Of a DNA stretch of 17,687 bases, positions 5,994 through 13,832 are shown in pieces; the stretch's first letter is position 1, and each line of letters starts with the position of its first letter. Made by a program: the position numbers and the translations under genes. Location of the stretch: assembly GCA_019057775.1 (NCBI GenBank), contig JAHLWT010000318.1, forward strand, positions 1 through 17,687, in the 5' to 3' direction. Source of the stretch: Promethearchaeota archaeon (GTDB lineage Archaea; Asgardarchaeota; Lokiarchaeia; Sigynarchaeales; SOKP01). The notes below the pieces were generated by a model that saw only the letters and a program-made list of their open reading frames with translations, had not been told where the DNA came from and did not search any database.

Positions 5994-7649
5994 ATGGAAA
6001 ATAATTCAAAGGATCAACTACCAAGTGATAATCAAGAATACAGAAATTTAGCAACCAACACAGTTTTTTCTTTTTTGTTAAATTATAGTTCACTTTTTTT
6101 TACATTTGTATACTCATTTCTAATGGCACGGTTATTTCGCTTTCAAGATGATATTTGGGGTTTTTTAATAATCGCAACATCTTTTATCATGATTATTGTT
6201 ACTATTTCATCACTATTACCTCCTGGCTTAAATTTTGCTCTAAATTATTATATTCCACATTATTTGGTGCTAAAAGAAAAATCAAAAATAAAATCTCTAA
6301 TTAAAAATTCGATTATAATCAAGTTAATCTTTCTTGTTCCCGTGTTTATCATAAGTTTACTTTTTTTTATATTGTTTGGGGAGATATTTCAGATTAGTTT
6401 AGAAGATAGGGTCTCTCTCTTGTACATAATGTCCCCTTTGATTTTTATTAATAGCTTAAATTATATTTTAGATGCAATAAACAGAGGTTTTAGTAGATTT
6501 AATTACAATCTATTCTTTTTAATCGTAAAGAATGCGATACATATTATTCCTTTACTTTTATACTTCCTTCTAAGAAAAAACATCCAGATAGAAATGGTTG
6601 CATTAATAATATTGATCTCTGGTTTGGTTCCCTTTATACTTAACTTTTTATTCATTTTTGTTATGATTTACAGAATTGAACCTAGTGGAAATGAACCAGA
6701 TTCATTTAAAAGTGATCTTTCTAAAACGTTTAAATACGGGAGTTATATTGGATTAACTGATCTTATTGATAGGCTTTGGAAAGAAGCTCAAATTCAAGGA
6801 ATTGGATTCTTTAAATCCTCTGACATTGTTATGGGCTATAACATCTCTTTCAATTACCAAAAAATTAGTGATTATTCTACAACATCCTTCAACTTTCCCT
6901 TATTAACATCTTTAACAACGCTAAATGCACAACAAAATTACGAACAAGCTAGTTTAGTCTATAGAATTGCTTACAAAATGACATTATTTCTACTCTTACT
7001 TATTTCAGGAATTTTATTCTTCAGCGTGGAATTTACAATAGACTTTGTGTTTCTTGAAGACCGTCTTATTTATTCAAATCTCCTCAAATTAATGGTAATT
7101 GCTTCAATTTTTAAGGTTTTGGGATTATACCTTCAAACATATCTCAACGCTCAACATAAAGTTAAAATCTCGTTAATCTTGAAAATAATATACATGGCAT
7201 TCACTATCCCCTTGTTTTTTATCGGGTTAATTTATCTTGGAGTGGAAGGAGCAATAATTTATGGATTAATTGTCGGAAATATTATTTCTATAGTAATTCA
7301 AATATATGCAACTTATAGATTCGCAAAGATTAAACTGAACATAAAAAAAATTATAGTTCAGTACCTTACGTTCTTTACATCATTGGTTATCACTATGCTG
7401 TTAAAAGAATATATATTTAAAGATGCAAGTCTAATTCTACTCGATAGGATAGGCTTATCCCTTATTAAAAATTTTGATCTTCTGTCCATTATATCCTTCC
7501 TTTTACTCTTTTTACTAATGAACGTATTACTAAAAACTGTTACCTCTTCCGATATCATATATTTTGAATCATATTTTCAAAAAGATAGATCTTTTGATAA
7601 AATAATAAAAAAGATTTTAGGTTTCTTAAAAAAATTTACACGAAATTAA
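5994..7649 (+). CDS. Polysaccharide/lipid-linked oligosaccharide flippase (Wzx-like, MVF/MOP superfamily)
   Basis: An integral membrane protein of 551 residues with about fourteen predicted helices. The first ~18 residues are polar (MENNSKDQLPSDNQEYRN). They are followed by LATNTVFSFLLNYSSLFFTF and VYSFLMARLF, the usual first helix and loop of polysaccharide exporters, which flip lipid-linked glycan units across the membrane. The segment LPPGLNFALNYYIPHYLV (75-92), containing the short PPG break, and the later ...GVEGAIIYGLIVGNIIS are also typical. The C-terminus is a basic tail (KKILGFLKKFTRN). ATG 5994 is preceded by a TATA-like element. It lies 133 nt after the acyltransferase gene on the same strand and converges with the GT-C gene. 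A second, diverged flippase stands at 16005, so the island may serve two glycans. Confidence 0.85.
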   Translation: MENNSKDQLPSDNQEYRNLATNTVFSFLLNYSSLFFTFVYSFLMARLFRFQDDIWGFLIIATSFIMIIVTISSLLPPGLNFALNYYIPHYLVLKEKSKIKSLIKNSIIIKLIFLVPVFIISLLFFILFGEIFQISLEDRVSLLYIMSPLIFINSLNYILDAINRGFSRFNYNLFFLIVKNAIHIIPLLLYFLLRKNIQIEMVALIILISGLVPFILNFLFIFVMIYRIEPSGNEPDSFKSDLSKTFKYGSYIGLTDLIDRLWKEAQIQGIGFFKSSDIVMGYNISFNYQKISDYSTTSFNFPLLTSLTTLNAQQNYEQASLVYRIAYKMTLFLLLLISGILFFSVEFTIDFVFLEDRLIYSNLLKLMVIASIFKVLGLYLQTYLNAQHKVKISLILKIIYMAFTIPLFFIGLIYLGVEGAIIYGLIVGNIISIVIQIYATYRFAKIKLNIKKIIVQYLTFFTSLVITMLLKEYIFKDASLILLDRIGLSLIKNFDLLSIISFLLLFLLMNVLLKTVTSSDIIYFESYFQKDRSFDKIIKKILGFLKKFTRN

Positions 7650-7656
7650 ATTTCTA

Positions 7657-7758
7657 AAGTTTTTGATAATAATCCACATTATCATCATTAGGACCAGCAT
7701 TATTACTTTTCAAAGCCTCCCAAAGCGATGTTCCTTCATCTGCAACAATTTTTTCTTT
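7657..7758 (-). pseudogene. Gene-end fragment, 34 codons, product not recognised
   Basis: On the minus strand, between TAA 7759-7761 and TAG 7654-7656, one frame reads KEKIVADEGTSLWEALK then SNNAGPNDDNVDYYQKL. It has acidic residues, Trp, Gly and Ala, quite unlike the K/N/I/F noise of nearby intergenic frames, and it has no usable start codon. I read it as the C-terminal end of a lost gene that lay between two convergent genes. I do not recognise the family. A chance frame cannot be excluded. Confidence 0.35.
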
Positions 7759-7771
7759 TTATAAAAAACTC

Positions 7772-7789
7772 TTTACGGAAAAACGTAAA
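7772..7789. repeat. Short hairpin in the convergent gap
   Basis: TTTACG (7772-7777) and CGTAAA (7784-7789) pair around a six-base loop, GAAAAA. T-rich stretches lie on both sides for both directions of transcription (7749-7760 on the plus strand, runs of T on the minus strand), so the site may help end the convergent transcripts. Confidence 0.35.
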
Positions 7790-7801
7790 AGATTAATATG
7801 T

Positions 7802-7824
7802 TCATCAAATTGAAAGTTTGATGA
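7802..7824. repeat. Perfect 8-bp inverted repeat just before the end of the GT-C gene
   Basis: TCATCAAA (7802-7809) and TTTGATGA (7817-7824) pair perfectly around the seven-base loop TTGAAAG. The repeat lies 21 nt beyond the stop codon of the minus-strand GT-C gene. It is not directly followed by a T-run, so it could be a 3'-end stabiliser, a terminator part or a protein site. Confidence 0.45.
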
Positions 7825-7845
7825 GTAAGTAAGAGTAGAATTCAA

Positions 7846-10131
7846 TTAAATAACCCAATAATAGGGTGTTTCTTCACCATTTTCTCCTTTAACTGAAAAA
7901 ATTCTGTTCAAATACTCTAAATTGTAATAAGCTTCTATTTCCTCTTCACTAAGTTGGTCAAAAAATCTCCAGTTAAGTGGTGAATAGTAATCTTTGGGTA
8001 AAACTAAAACTACTTCTGTATCATATACTGATTTCAAATTTTTTAGTATGTTTGAACCATTGGAAATGTGTAAATTTGGATGAATAAATTGGTTATCTAC
8101 TATTAAAAAGTAATGAATTGATTCTAAAGTAAGCTCTTTATTTTTTTCTTCAAAAGGATAATCATAATACATAAAAATTGCATGCCAACCATTTTTAGAA
8201 ATGATCACTTCTTCATTAGAAGTATAATTTGAATACCATCGTATAGAATTCACTTCTCGTTCTCTTAAATTAAAAATATCTATGTTAGTTGAATCAAGTA
8301 AATTCTGGGTATAGACTGAAAAAATAATAACTGAAATTAAAAATATTTTGAATTTTCTCTTTTGGAAAGAGTTAGTTTTTAATAATTTATACAGGTAAGA
8401 AACAAACCCTATTGTAATTATTATTGTAGTTAAATAAAATACTCTTAAAAAGAAAGTAGTCATTCCAACCATCGCTTCATATAAAAACATTAATAAAAAC
8501 ATCAAATCTAATGCTAGTCCCCATAAAAACAAAGGCTTACCTCTTGGTTTATATTGGAAAATTAATAATCCCCATATCGCAAAGGAACTAATAATTAACA
8601 TATCTATAAAATAAATAACGTATGTAATAGAAATATTAAAAACTGTTAGATTAAAAAGAGTAAAAACAATAGAGAGAATAATTATTAACCCAAAAATTAA
8701 TGGAAATATATATCTATCTTCTATTTTTTTATAAACTCTTTTTTTCTTACCAGTTATTATTAATAAAAATATTCCCCTAGAAAAATCCATTATTTTTCGA
8801 TAATGTACTAGAATTAATGCTACAACAAATACAAAAGCTAAGGCTCCATAAAGTAGATAATACCATGGTATAATCCTAAAAGGATCATAAGCCTGAAAAT
8901 GACCTGTACTGATATTGAAATAGTAAAAAATTAAAAAAATACTGAAAAACAATATTAAAAGTAATAAATCAAAACCCCTTCGATAATTTTTTACAAAATA
9001 TATTAAATAAACCCATAAATAAGAGATTACTAAAATCATTGTTAGTAATGAATGAGTTAGAAAAGAGCTTATAAATATAAATATTAACAAAATGTATGAA
9101 AATAATATATTTGAGAAAATTTCTTCCTTTTTTGGGATTTGTTCTTTAATTAATCCTTGTAATCTCACATAAAGAATAAAAAATATAACTAATCCTTGTA
9201 TTAAAGCAATGCCCGATGGCCAGAATTGAACCATCATAACCCAAGAAAATCCAAATGATGAAATTAATAAAAAGACTCCAAAATTAGCTAAATTCTTGTT
9301 TTTAAATATCCTCATTAAAAGATTGTATACTAATAATGATGATAAGGGAATAGTATAGAAACAAAAATATTTCGGTAGTAATATTAAATCCAATCCAGAA
9401 AAAAAGTGAATAACTGCTCCAAATAAATGCAGTCCTAATGTGCCAAAATACGAATTCATTGGAACATAGTTGATTTTAGTTATGTATTTGACAATTGAAA
9501 TATGTAGCCATGCATCTGTTCCTGAAAAAATACTTGTATTAACAACATTTAATATACAAATTAATATGATAAAAATGCTTAATAAAATCGCATTTAAAGA
9601 GATATTTCTTTTAATATAATTACTTAAAGAAAATTTCTCGTTACTTATTTGTTTATAATCTAAACTTTTTTCTCTTTTAAGAATGGAACCTGTTCCTCGA
9701 TAATAACCATGAAATATCACTATTAAGAGAATTGAAAAGTAAGCTAGTATCAAAGTAAAGAAGAAATATTCAAATGTTATTGGTAAATTAAAGTATGAGC
9801 CAATATATCCGATTATAATATAAAATGATAAATTAGATACGATTGTAATCCCTAGTTTTTCTCGAAAATTTAAAGCCTTGTTCTTAAGTAAAATAAAAAA
9901 AATAGGATATGTGGGTAAAAATAGTATTGTAAAAATCGAGCTAAATGCTGTTAAGAATTTAAAAAGTAATGATAGAAATAAATTTGTTGAAATCCATTCA
10001 ATACTTTCAATTATAATGTAGTTTAAATTGATGAATAAAATGCTAAATATTGAAATTAAAAAAAGAAAAAAATAAATTCTGTATTTCAATAGAATCATTA
10101 TTTTCCAAAAGGAGTTATAAAAATTCTTCAT
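7846..10131 (-). CDS. Large multi-spanning membrane protein, probable GT-C fold glycosyltransferase
   Basis: About 760 residues with some fifteen or more membrane helices and a soluble C-terminal domain of roughly 140 residues. The motif FSGTDAWLH (209-217, counted from the TTG) falls in a loop after a helix and resembles the Asp-containing loop of GT-C enzymes (PMT, AglB/STT3 and archaeal relatives), which use lipid-phosphate sugars on the outer face. The end of the membrane part passes into REREVNSIRWYSNYTSNEEV, a pattern also common in archaeal GT-C proteins, where (W)Y/I-x2-N-T/S begins the soluble domain. ATG 10131 is my choice because a TATA-like element at 10160-10168 would start transcription just before it; TTG 10152, seven codons upstream, is possible with the element at 10181-10190. 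It has no operon partner. The exact substrate is unknown. A non-enzymatic membrane role is less likely but open. Confidence 0.62.
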   Translation of the reverse strand: MKNFYNSFWKIMILLKYRIYFFLFLISIFSILFINLNYIIIESIEWISTNLFLSLLFKFLTAFSSIFTILFLPTYPIFFILLKNKALNFREKLGITIVSNLSFYIIIGYIGSYFNLPITFEYFFFTLILAYFSILLIVIFHGYYRGTGSILKREKSLDYKQISNEKFSLSNYIKRNISLNAILLSIFIILICILNVVNTSIFSGTDAWLHISIVKYITKINYVPMNSYFGTLGLHLFGAVIHFFSGLDLILLPKYFCFYTIPLSSLLVYNLLMRIFKNKNLANFGVFLLISSFGFSWVMMVQFWPSGIALIQGLVIFFILYVRLQGLIKEQIPKKEEIFSNILFSYILLIFIFISSFLTHSLLTMILVISYLWVYLIYFVKNYRRGFDLLLLILFFSIFLIFYYFNISTGHFQAYDPFRIIPWYYLLYGALAFVFVVALILVHYRKIMDFSRGIFLLIITGKKKRVYKKIEDRYIFPLIFGLIIILSIVFTLFNLTVFNISITYVIYFIDMLIISSFAIWGLLIFQYKPRGKPLFLWGLALDLMFLLMFLYEAMVGMTTFFLRVFYLTTIIITIGFVSYLYKLLKTNSFQKRKFKIFLISVIIFSVYTQNLLDSTNIDIFNLREREVNSIRWYSNYTSNEEVIISKNGWHAIFMYYDYPFEEKNKELTLESIHYFLIVDNQFIHPNLHISNGSNILKNLKSVYDTEVVLVLPKDYYSPLNWRFFDQLSEEEIEAYYNLEYLNRIFSVKGENGEETPYYWVI

Positions 10132-10152
10132 ATTTCTGAATATATCGTCCAA

Positions 10153-10563
10153 ATGTGAAAATATAAATTAACAATATTAATCTTTATATTAAAATTATGG
10201 TTTTTTTCTGGTTATAATTCAATTTTCGTTGATATTTTATTATGGTTTATCAATATAATTTAAAAAAATCAAGTATGTTTTAATAAAAAATATAATTGCT
10301 CTTCTTCTTTGATAGATAAAAGTCTTCTAATCCACTTAGGTAATAAGAACTCAAGATAAAGCAAAATTGGATTGTTTAAATTGTCAAATTAGAAAAGTAT
10401 TGATGTATGCTAGTGGAAACTGATTATTCTGAATCCTTTTTTATAATAAAATCTTTCTTAAAATAGCTTATAATTAAAAAACCATATTTTTTATTATATC
10501 ATCAATTTTTAATAAAAAGCAAAAATATTTTCATCAAGAAATACAATTTTATTAATTAAAATA
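10153..10563. other. Divergent intergenic region with promoter elements and a gene fragment
   Basis: This gap lies between the divergent GT-C gene and the first GT4 gene. On its left are two minus-strand TATA-like elements: ATTTATATT (10160-10168) and AATATAAAGA (10181-10190). In its middle is the 39-codon minus-strand frame described separately (10269-10388). On its right, 10441-10563 is almost pure A/T. AATTTTTAATAAAAA at 10504-10517 is a weak candidate promoter for the gene at 10564. I see no other supportable gene. Confidence 0.4.
10269..10388 (-). pseudogene. Gene-end fragment, 39 codons, product not recognised
   Basis: On the minus strand, between TAA 10389-10391 and TGA 10269-10271, one frame reads FDNLNNPILLYLEFLLPK then WIRRLLSIKEEEQLYFLLKHT. 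There is no start codon. The mixture of Trp, Arg-Arg and a charged helix (SIKEEEQ) looks like real protein, and this stretch has more G and C than the DNA around it. A short piece just upstream in a shifted frame (KRIQNNQFPLAYINTFLI, about 10389-10440) could be the preceding part after a frameshift. I read it as a decayed gene end but cannot name it. Confidence 0.35.
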
Positions 10564-11751
10564 TTGCAAATTTTAAGGATTAGCACTAGAAATTTTCCAG
10601 ATATTGGTGGACCAGCTAAGCAGGCATATCTTTTATCTAAATATTGTTCAAAAAATAAAATTAAAACTATTAATATTGCTTGTAAATTAAAAAGTAATTC
10701 ATTTTTTAAAAATAAAAAAATTAATGATAATTTTGAAATTTATCATTTACCATTTCAAGCTCCCAGAATTAATGCAGGACTAATTACGCGAATATTTTTT
10801 TTTTTTAAATTTGTTATTTATGGATTTTTAAAAGCTATCAAAATTAGAAGGACATTTAAAATCGACTTAATACATGCTCATTCACCATTGCCTTCAGGAT
10901 TCATTGCTTACTTTTTATCCAAAATATTTAAAATACCATATATTTATTCAATCCATGGTACAGATTACCCATATTCTTTCTTATTTAACTTAGATATTAA
11001 TCTTATTGCATATAACTCAAAAAAAACCATTTTAATGAGTAGAAAAATTGTAAATTTTTTAAATAAAAAATATAAATTAAAAAATCTTTGCTGGATGCCA
11101 AACGCAATTGAAAATTCAGAACATTTCCATGTATCGACGGAAGCGGAGAGAAAGGTTTTGATAGAAAGCTTAAATCTTGATCTTTTTTTAAAAACCGACG
11201 ATGAAGTTATTCTGTATATTGGATATATGATTTTTCTCCAAAAAGTATCTGGAATGATTGATTTCTTAATTGCATTTCAAAATTTCTTAAAAAATTTAAA
11301 AGAAAAAAAGAAAACGGAGAAATTTAAGTTGCTTTTCATTGGAGAAGGAAAATACGCTGATCTCTTAAAAAAAAAAATTAGAGAATTTAATTTAGAGGAA
11401 AATGTAATATTTCTAGGTAAGAGAGATGATATTAAGGACTTTTTAGCTATTGCGGATCTGCTTGCTCTTACATCTTATGTAGAGGGAAGCCCTAATGTAA
11501 TATTAGAAGCAATGGCTTCAAATGTCCCTTGTTTAGGAACAAATGTAGGCGAAATTAAAAATATAATTGGGAATACTGGATATATTGTTAATCCGGGAGA
11601 TATTGTTAATATTGAAAAAAATCTAGTAAATTTTTTTAATTTATCAAAAATACAACGATCAGAATTGATGGAAAAAGCAAAAAAAAAAATACTGAACCAA
11701 TTTGATATAAATGTTATCGGAAAGAAATGGATAAAATTATATTCACATTGA
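10564..11751 (+). CDS. GT4 family glycosyltransferase (GT-B fold)
   Basis: A protein of 395 residues, the usual length for the family. The N-terminal acceptor domain starts with MQILRISTRNFPDIGGPAKQ, with the family's glycine-rich loop (GGPAKQ, 15-20), and includes LIHAHSPLPSG (102-112) and YSIHGTDYP (128-136). The C-terminal domain carries IGEGKYADLL (259-268) and the E-x7-E donor motif, Glu307 to Glu315 in EGSPNVILEAM, followed by NVGEI. Such enzymes add a sugar from an NDP-sugar to a growing lipid-linked glycan at the cytoplasmic side. The start is TTG 10564, which places the first strand exactly at the N-terminus; no ATG or Shine-Dalgarno site is available nearby. The gene converges with the second GT4 gene, with only 19 nt between stop codons. 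Donor and linkage cannot be predicted. Confidence 0.9.
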   Translation: MQILRISTRNFPDIGGPAKQAYLLSKYCSKNKIKTINIACKLKSNSFFKNKKINDNFEIYHLPFQAPRINAGLITRIFFFFKFVIYGFLKAIKIRRTFKIDLIHAHSPLPSGFIAYFLSKIFKIPYIYSIHGTDYPYSFLFNLDINLIAYNSKKTILMSRKIVNFLNKKYKLKNLCWMPNAIENSEHFHVSTEAERKVLIESLNLDLFLKTDDEVILYIGYMIFLQKVSGMIDFLIAFQNFLKNLKEKKKTEKFKLLFIGEGKYADLLKKKIREFNLEENVIFLGKRDDIKDFLAIADLLALTSYVEGSPNVILEAMASNVPCLGTNVGEIKNIIGNTGYIVNPGDIVNIEKNLVNFFNLSKIQRSELMEKAKKKILNQFDINVIGKKWIKLYSH

Positions 11752-11770
11752 AATTGATACTATTCTTTTA

Positions 11771-12934
11771 TTAAAGTTTTCCATAGAGAATTTCCAATTT
11801 TTTTATAATTTGATTCCAATTAAACTTATTTGTCATTTTTTTCCTCGCATTAATACCTAATTTTTTTTGAAGATTTTCATCTTCAAGTAATAATCGAATT
11901 AAATCAGCGAATTTTTTTGAATTTTTGGGTTCAAAAATTAATCCATCAACATTATGTTCAATTAGTTCAGGTACTCCCCCTACATTGCTAGCAATACAAG
12001 GCATCTCCAGAGCCATAGCTTCCATTAAGCTATTTGGCATCCCTTCGGAAACAGATGGTAATACAAATATTTTACTCTTTTGAATTTTACTTTTTAATGT
12101 GTTGTAATTTTCTAAGAAACCGTAAAAATTAAAATATTTTTCAATATCAGGTGCGATCGTTTTCTTTAATAAATACATATTAGCATGTCCGATAACCAAT
12201 ACCTTCAAATTCAAATTATTATTTTCTCTTAGAATTTTAATTGCTTCATATAAAAATTTAATTCCCTTATTTTTAATTTGAGATTTATCCGTGAGGTTTC
12301 CTACAAATACTAAATCTGACTCTTTACTGATTTCATCAGTTTTATCTGGTTTCCAATAGTCAACATTTATCCCATTAGGAAGATAATAAACTTTTTTATT
12401 TGAAAATAAAACCCTAGGAATATATGTAGTTTTTAAATATCTATCAAACAAGTCTTTTGAATTAATAATTACAGCTCTTGAAAATAGAAAGGTTGAATCC
12501 ATTGATAACTGATAAAAAAAATTCACATCTCCTTCAATACCTCGTAAGCTAATACATGTTCTCTTTTTAAATAACAACGCAATAAAGTTAACTAAAGTAG
12601 AGTAAATAGATGGTTGAAATACAGTAACAATTTGAATTTTATTTTTTTTTAAAACACGTGGTAATACAATAGACGTAGATATAATATTCGATAAGAATTT
12701 TATTAGGTCTTTAATAAGTAATATTAAGCGACTTAAATCGTCTCTATTATAATTTGGAAATATTTCACAGATATGATAAATTTTAATACCGCTAATACAG
12801 ATATTATGCCGTTTAGGTAATAATAAGCTAATTTCATGATTTTTTTTAAGTCTCTGCACTAAGGAAAATATAAATTTCTCCATTCCACCTCGGTTTTTTG
12901 GAAGGAAATTATAAGAATAAATTAGAATTTTCAT
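11771..12934 (-). CDS. GT4 family glycosyltransferase (GT-B fold), third gene of the asnB operon
   Basis: A protein of 387 residues. The N-terminal domain begins MKILIYSYNFLPKNRGGMEK, with the GG loop (16-17) typical of GT4 enzymes. The C-terminal domain holds the interdomain pattern YLPNGIN (184-190), the FVGNLTDKS segment (210-218), the donor E-x7-E motif Glu297 to Glu305 (EGMPNSLMEAM), and NVGGVPELI (317-325), all strong family marks. ATG 12934 starts at the first strand. It lies 31 nt after the methyltransferase gene on the same strand, so the three genes asnB-like, methyltransferase and GT4 very likely form one transcript. Donor sugar unknown. Confidence 0.9.
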   Translation of the reverse strand: MKILIYSYNFLPKNRGGMEKFIFSLVQRLKKNHEISLLLPKRHNICISGIKIYHICEIFPNYNRDDLSRLILLIKDLIKFLSNIISTSIVLPRVLKKNKIQIVTVFQPSIYSTLVNFIALLFKKRTCISLRGIEGDVNFFYQLSMDSTFLFSRAVIINSKDLFDRYLKTTYIPRVLFSNKKVYYLPNGINVDYWKPDKTDEISKESDLVFVGNLTDKSQIKNKGIKFLYEAIKILRENNNLNLKVLVIGHANMYLLKKTIAPDIEKYFNFYGFLENYNTLKSKIQKSKIFVLPSVSEGMPNSLMEAMALEMPCIASNVGGVPELIEHNVDGLIFEPKNSKKFADLIRLLLEDENLQKKLGINARKKMTNKFNWNQIIKKLEILYGKL

Positions 12935-12965
12935 TCAATTGATTAATCCATTTTAATTAAAAATA

Positions 12966-13811
12966 TTATTTTTCTTTTTTAAAAACTAGTTCATTATTTG
13001 CGTTTACACCAGGATTTACTTTATTAAATTTTACTAATCTGAAATTTTGATCAATTCTGTTAAGAAAAGTTACAATTTCTTTAAATGTTGCAACCTCAAA
13101 AGGGTATCCTCCCAACCAATCCTTAACATCTGTCATTGGGTCCATGCCTCTATTATTTTTATAATTTTTAAGTCTAATCAAAGGATTTTTTAATGATAAT
13201 AAGGGTAGTATAAAATACATAGCAGAAAATAATAGAAAATTCATTAATTTTTTACCAATTTTGGGTGATAAGTTATAAATTTTTTTTACTTTTAACCAGA
13301 ATCTCGATCCTTTGGTTTTATTATAAATTGCTAAAAAAAAAATTCCATTATCATTTACTAACGATGCTGCTTTTTTAATGGCTTCCCACATATTACCAGT
13401 ATGATGGAGAACTCCCCATGAATATACAATGTCATATTTACCAATTTGCGAAATAAATATTTTGTCTAAAATAGAACCTTGGTAAATATTCCATCTCTCA
13501 GGATTTTTTACTTTACTTTTTAAATAATTGGCGCATTGTACTGAAAATGGATCTATATCAAAGCTAGTAACCTCCTTAGCACCTAGAGCGTACATAGAAT
13601 ATGAAAATAACCCACTCCCACTTCCAATATCTACACAAGTTTTACCTTTGATGTTACCTAAAAAATCTTTTAAGTTCTGTTTAATAATTTGAATTTTTTC
13701 AATAGTGAGTGAATTTAAATATTTTTTCCAATTCTCCCCAAATGAAAATGATATCCCATCAATTTTGTTTTTTAGATTTCTTTTAAATTGTTCTGTACTT
13801 TTCATAGACAT
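12966..13811 (-). CDS. Class I SAM-dependent methyltransferase, second gene of the asnB operon
   Basis: A protein of 281 residues. SAM motif I is CVDIGSGSGLFS (59-70); the acidic ribose-binding residues are in TSFDIDPFS (82-90); YDIVYSWGVLHHTG (126-139) is the usual motif IV region. The C-terminal third carries the RGMDPMTDVKDWLGGYPFEV segment, here noted as GMDPMTDVKDWLGGYPF, which recurs in methyltransferases found next to asparagine synthetase and glycosyltransferase genes in surface-glycan clusters. ATG 13811 is used; an ATG at codon 3 is equally possible. It starts 21 nt after the AsnB-like gene ends. The likely target is a sugar or a lipid-linked glycan intermediate. Which atom is methylated is not known. 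Confidence 0.87.
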   Translation of the reverse strand: MSMKSTEQFKRNLKNKIDGISFSFGENWKKYLNSLTIEKIQIIKQNLKDFLGNIKGKTCVDIGSGSGLFSYSMYALGAKEVTSFDIDPFSVQCANYLKSKVKNPERWNIYQGSILDKIFISQIGKYDIVYSWGVLHHTGNMWEAIKKAASLVNDNGIFFLAIYNKTKGSRFWLKVKKIYNLSPKIGKKLMNFLLFSAMYFILPLLSLKNPLIRLKNYKNNRGMDPMTDVKDWLGGYPFEVATFKEIVTFLNRIDQNFRLVKFNKVNPGVNANNELVFKKEK

Positions 13812-13832
13812 TGATTTAAATTTTTAACAGAA

